The notes beneath the pieces are model-generated. The model saw only the letters and a list, made by a program, of their open reading frames with translations, did not search any database and had not been told where the DNA came from. From Bacillota bacterium (GTDB lineage Bacteria > Bacillota > Clostridia > DSM-8532), in contig JAEYPI010000250.1 of NCBI GenBank assembly GCA_023410885.1, positions 1-17,005 on the forward strand: 17,005 nucleotides of DNA, written 5' to 3'. Both the position numbers and the translations under genes were made by a program. This document shows, in pieces, positions 14,498 through 17,005 of this stretch. How positions within the stretch are numbered: position 1 is the stretch's first letter; the number at the start of each line of letters is the position of its first letter.

Positions 14498-16279
14498 TTG
14501 GCCAGAAACAAATATGATATTGATGAAGAGTTGGATACACCCTTTAGCATGCAGCATGTGAGGAGGCTGATGAAGTACATAAAGCCCTATAGAATGAAAA
14601 TGGGCATTACTGTAGGCATTATGCTCCTATCCAGTGTGGTGGGCTTATCCTCACCCTACCTCTTAAGCGTTGGCATTGATGTTTTTATCCCTCAGAAGAA
14701 TGTTGCCGGGCTTGTGCTGCTAGCGTTCCTGATACTCCTAACCCTAGTGGTGACTGGTATTTGCCTGAAATATAGGTTGAGGCTGATGTCCGATGTGGGA
14801 CAGAGTATTATTCGGGATATTCGGTCCGATATCTTTGGCAAGCTTCAAAAGCTTCCTTTTGAATATTATGACTCCCGACCTCATGGCAAGATCCTGGTGA
14901 GGGTGGTCAACTATGTCAATTCATTGAGCGATCTTCTTTCTAATGGCCTTATAAACATGATCACCGACCTCTTTACCCTTTTTGTCATCGTGGGCTATAT
15001 GTTATTCATTGACATTAAGCTTACCTTAGTCAGCCTTGTGGGGCTCCCCCTATTAATTTTGGCTATCTTTTTGGTAAAGGGCGTCCAGAGGCGAAGAACC
15101 CAGGCTGTATCACGTAAGCAATCGAATCTTAATGCTTATATTCATGAAAGCATCTGCGGAATTAAGGTTACCCAGTCCTTTGCCCGGGAGGAAGAAAATT
15201 TCAGGATTTTCAAGGAGCTAGGAACCGAGTATAAAAAAACCTGGATGGCCTATGTCAGAGCCCTCTTCATTATGTGGCCCATTATTGATAATATCTCTGT
15301 ATGGGGAATTTCCCTGGTTTATATTGTGGGTGTCTCCATGATGGGCGGTGAGGCCACCATAGGCGTTCTAATTGCCTTTGTGGGCTATATCTGGCGCTTT
15401 TGGACACCCATTATGAATTTAGGCAACTTCTATAATGCCCTCATTAATTCCATGGCCTATTTGGAGCGTATCTTTGAGACCATCGACGAGGTGCCCAAAG
15501 TAGATAATCTGCCGGGAGCTGTTGAGATGCCGCAAATTCAGGGACATGTAGCGTTTTCCGATGTTACCTTTTCTTATGAAGATGGGTACCCCATATTAGA
15601 AGAGATCAATTTTTCCATAGAAAAAGGCCGGACAGTTGCCCTTGTTGGCCCTACAGGTGCCGGAAAGACAACCATTGTCAATCTCTTGACCCGTTTTTAT
15701 AATGTTGAAAGCGGAAAGGTCGAAATTGACGGAATAGACATCAGCACCGTTACTTTGGAATCCTTACGCAAGCAAATGGGCATTATGCTGCAGGATACTT
15801 TCATCTTTTCAGGAACCATCATGGACAATATTCGCTATGGGCGTTTAGATGCTACAGACGAAGAGGTGGTTGCTGCAGCTCAGGCAGTCAGGGCTCACGA
15901 CTTTATAGAGAACCTTAACGACGGCTATCAGACAGAGGTTAACGAAAGAGGTACAAGGCTCTCAGTCGGACAAAGGCAGCTTATTTCTTTTGCCCGGTCC
16001 CTTCTTGCCAATCCGCGTATTTTGATTTTAGATGAGGCTACCTCCAGCATTGATACCAAAACTGAGCTTCTGCTTCAGCAAGGCCTTCTAAAGCTTTTAG
16101 AGGGAAGGACATCCTTTGTTATTGCACACCGGCTGTCCACTATCAAGAATTCCGACCACATCTTTTATATTGATAGGGGCCGGATTATTGAATCGGGTAC
16201 CCATGATGATTTAATGGCAAAAAAGGGTGCCTATTTTAACCTGTATACTGCTCAGTTTAGTTTTTTGGAGGCGGTCTGA
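14498..16279 (+). CDS. ABC exporter half-transporter, consensus Walker B subunit (YheH/BmrD/TM288-like)
   Basis: The 593-residue partner of the preceding gene. Six-helix membrane domain about 30-330, nucleotide-binding domain about 350-590. Walker A GPTGAGKTT (384-392), Walker B Asp512 with catalytic Glu513 (LILDEATSSID) and H-loop His544 are intact, but the signature is LSVGQ (488-492) instead of LSGGQ. Combined with the partner's intact signature and Asp-for-Glu change, this gives one competent and one degenerate ATP site, as in known heterodimeric exporters. Start is TTG immediately after the TAA of the first subunit, 6 nt after AAGGGGGTG (14483-14491), which lies inside the first gene, so translation is probably coupled. 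Confidence 0.95.
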   Translation: MARNKYDIDEELDTPFSMQHVRRLMKYIKPYRMKMGITVGIMLLSSVVGLSSPYLLSVGIDVFIPQKNVAGLVLLAFLILLTLVVTGICLKYRLRLMSDVGQSIIRDIRSDIFGKLQKLPFEYYDSRPHGKILVRVVNYVNSLSDLLSNGLINMITDLFTLFVIVGYMLFIDIKLTLVSLVGLPLLILAIFLVKGVQRRRTQAVSRKQSNLNAYIHESICGIKVTQSFAREEENFRIFKELGTEYKKTWMAYVRALFIMWPIIDNISVWGISLVYIVGVSMMGGEATIGVLIAFVGYIWRFWTPIMNLGNFYNALINSMAYLERIFETIDEVPKVDNLPGAVEMPQIQGHVAFSDVTFSYEDGYPILEEINFSIEKGRTVALVGPTGAGKTTIVNLLTRFYNVESGKVEIDGIDISTVTLESLRKQMGIMLQDTFIFSGTIMDNIRYGRLDATDEEVVAAAQAVRAHDFIENLNDGYQTEVNERGTRLSVGQRQLISFARSLLANPRILILDEATSSIDTKTELLLQQGLLKLLEGRTSFVIAHRLSTIKNSDHIFYIDRGRIIESGTHDDLMAKKGAYFNLYTAQFSFLEAV

Positions 16280-16280
16280 T

Positions 16281-17005
16281 ATGAAAATCGACCGGCAGAT
16301 GGGCATCCTCACCATTCTTCTCCAAAAAGGAAAGCTTACGGCTCCAGAGCTGGCCTTGCGCTTTGAGGTCTCCAGGAGGACCATTCAGAGGGATATTGAG
16401 GATTTATGCATGGCGGGAATCCCGGTCATCACGACTCAAGGCGGTGACGGCGGCATCAGAATTGCCGACGGGTTTAATCTAGACAAAAGCCTTTTAAAGA
16501 CAGAGGAGCTTGAAAATGTTCTCATTGGCCTCAAAGGTCTGGGAAGCGTATCCGATTCCATAAAGATCGAGGAACTTGCCAACAAGCTCTCACCCAAGGA
16601 TGCGCAGCTACAGATTAATGATAGAATTGTTATTGATTTGTCCTCCCATTATAAAAACAGTCTTTCAGAAAAAATCACACTGCTTAAAACCGCTATTTTA
16701 AGAAATCTCAAGGTAAGCTTTGATTATTACTCACCCGGGGGCCATAAGAACCGGGTAGCGGAGCCCTATCTTATCACCTATAAGTGGTCAGCCTGGTATG
16801 TTTTATGCTTTTGCTGTGAAACTCAGGAGTTCAGGCTTTTCAAGCTTAATCGGCTATGGAAAGCCTATCTTACGGATGAGGCCTTTGTTCCCAGAACTAT
16901 TCCCGATGATAAGAAGGTTCTGGATGAGATATTCAAGGATGATGCTCAAATCACCCTCTTATTTGACAAAAGTGCAGAGTATCTTGTCATTGAAGCCTAT
17001 GGCCC
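16281..17005 (+). CDS. HTH/WYL-domain transcriptional regulator (3' end cut by window)
   Basis: The frame stays open from ATG 16281 to the window end (241 codons), so the gene is truncated by the edge, not broken; full-length relatives are around 300 residues. Residues 1-60 are a winged helix-turn-helix of the DeoR/HTH_11 type (TAPELALRFEVSRRTIQRDIEDL). From about residue 135 a WYL domain follows (VSFDYYSPGGHKNRVAEPYL, then WYVLCFC and RLFKLNRL), a presumed ligand-binding module in YafY-like regulators. It lies 1 nt after the exporter gene, with its ribosome-binding site GGAGGCGG inside that gene, so the three are cotranscribed. It may regulate the exporter operon; this is inferred from position only. 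Confidence 0.88.
   Translation, partial: MKIDRQMGILTILLQKGKLTAPELALRFEVSRRTIQRDIEDLCMAGIPVITTQGGDGGIRIADGFNLDKSLLKTEELENVLIGLKGLGSVSDSIKIEELANKLSPKDAQLQINDRIVIDLSSHYKNSLSEKITLLKTAILRNLKVSFDYYSPGGHKNRVAEPYLITYKWSAWYVLCFCCETQEFRLFKLNRLWKAYLTDEAFVPRTIPDDKKVLDEIFKDDAQITLLFDKSAEYLVIEAYG

Overview
This window looks like chromosomal DNA from an anaerobic, probably motile member of the Firmicutes, most likely class Clostridia. The evidence is the gene order infC-rpmI-rplT followed by a SpoU-family methyltransferase, a gap/pgk/tpiA/gpmI glycolytic block, and the pair ruvX plus a DUF1292 (YrzB-type) gene. Strong GGAGG ribosome-binding sites, GTG/TTG/ATT starts and AT-leaning intergenic DNA with SigA-type promoters agree with this. 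I cannot name a genus. I see no tRNA, rRNA, insertion sequence, phage gene or CRISPR array.

Layout: 1-46 is probably the tail of an upstream gene. 47-448 has no gene but is dense in control signals: a promoter-like pair, a structured leader whose closing helix excludes a terminator hairpin, a SigD-like -10, and a 27-bp near-perfect palindrome just before a chemotaxis receptor gene (449-1936). A hemolysin III/PAQR-like membrane protein follows. The translation block (2716-4140) has a consensus promoter, an attenuator leader of the L20 type, infC with a rare ATT start, rpmI, rplT and a terminator. A TrmH/SpoU-like rRNA methyltransferase gene comes next.

5079-10190 is lower glycolysis: gap as its own unit, then pgk-tpiA-gpmI, converting glyceraldehyde-3-phosphate and dihydroxyacetone phosphate to 2-phosphoglycerate. 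No cggR precedes it and no enolase follows it. The GAPDH resembles the E. coli/eukaryotic type, and the phosphoglycerate mutase is of the long independent type known from plants and trypanosomatids.

10278-12154 holds ruvX, a DUF1292 protein with an unusual five-cysteine cluster, and a DUF3048/YerB-like lipoprotein. A small two-helix membrane protein gene lies convergent on the minus strand (12208-12492, TTG start). The window ends with a tightly packed operon for a heterodimeric ABC exporter, with one canonical and one degenerate ATP site by residue inspection. Directly after it lies a WYL-domain regulator gene cut by the window edge.

Most of the window is conserved housekeeping DNA. The least explained parts are the control region ahead of the chemotaxis receptor, the cysteine cluster in the DUF1292 protein, and the unassigned minus-strand membrane protein. 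I found no clear new multi-gene system.
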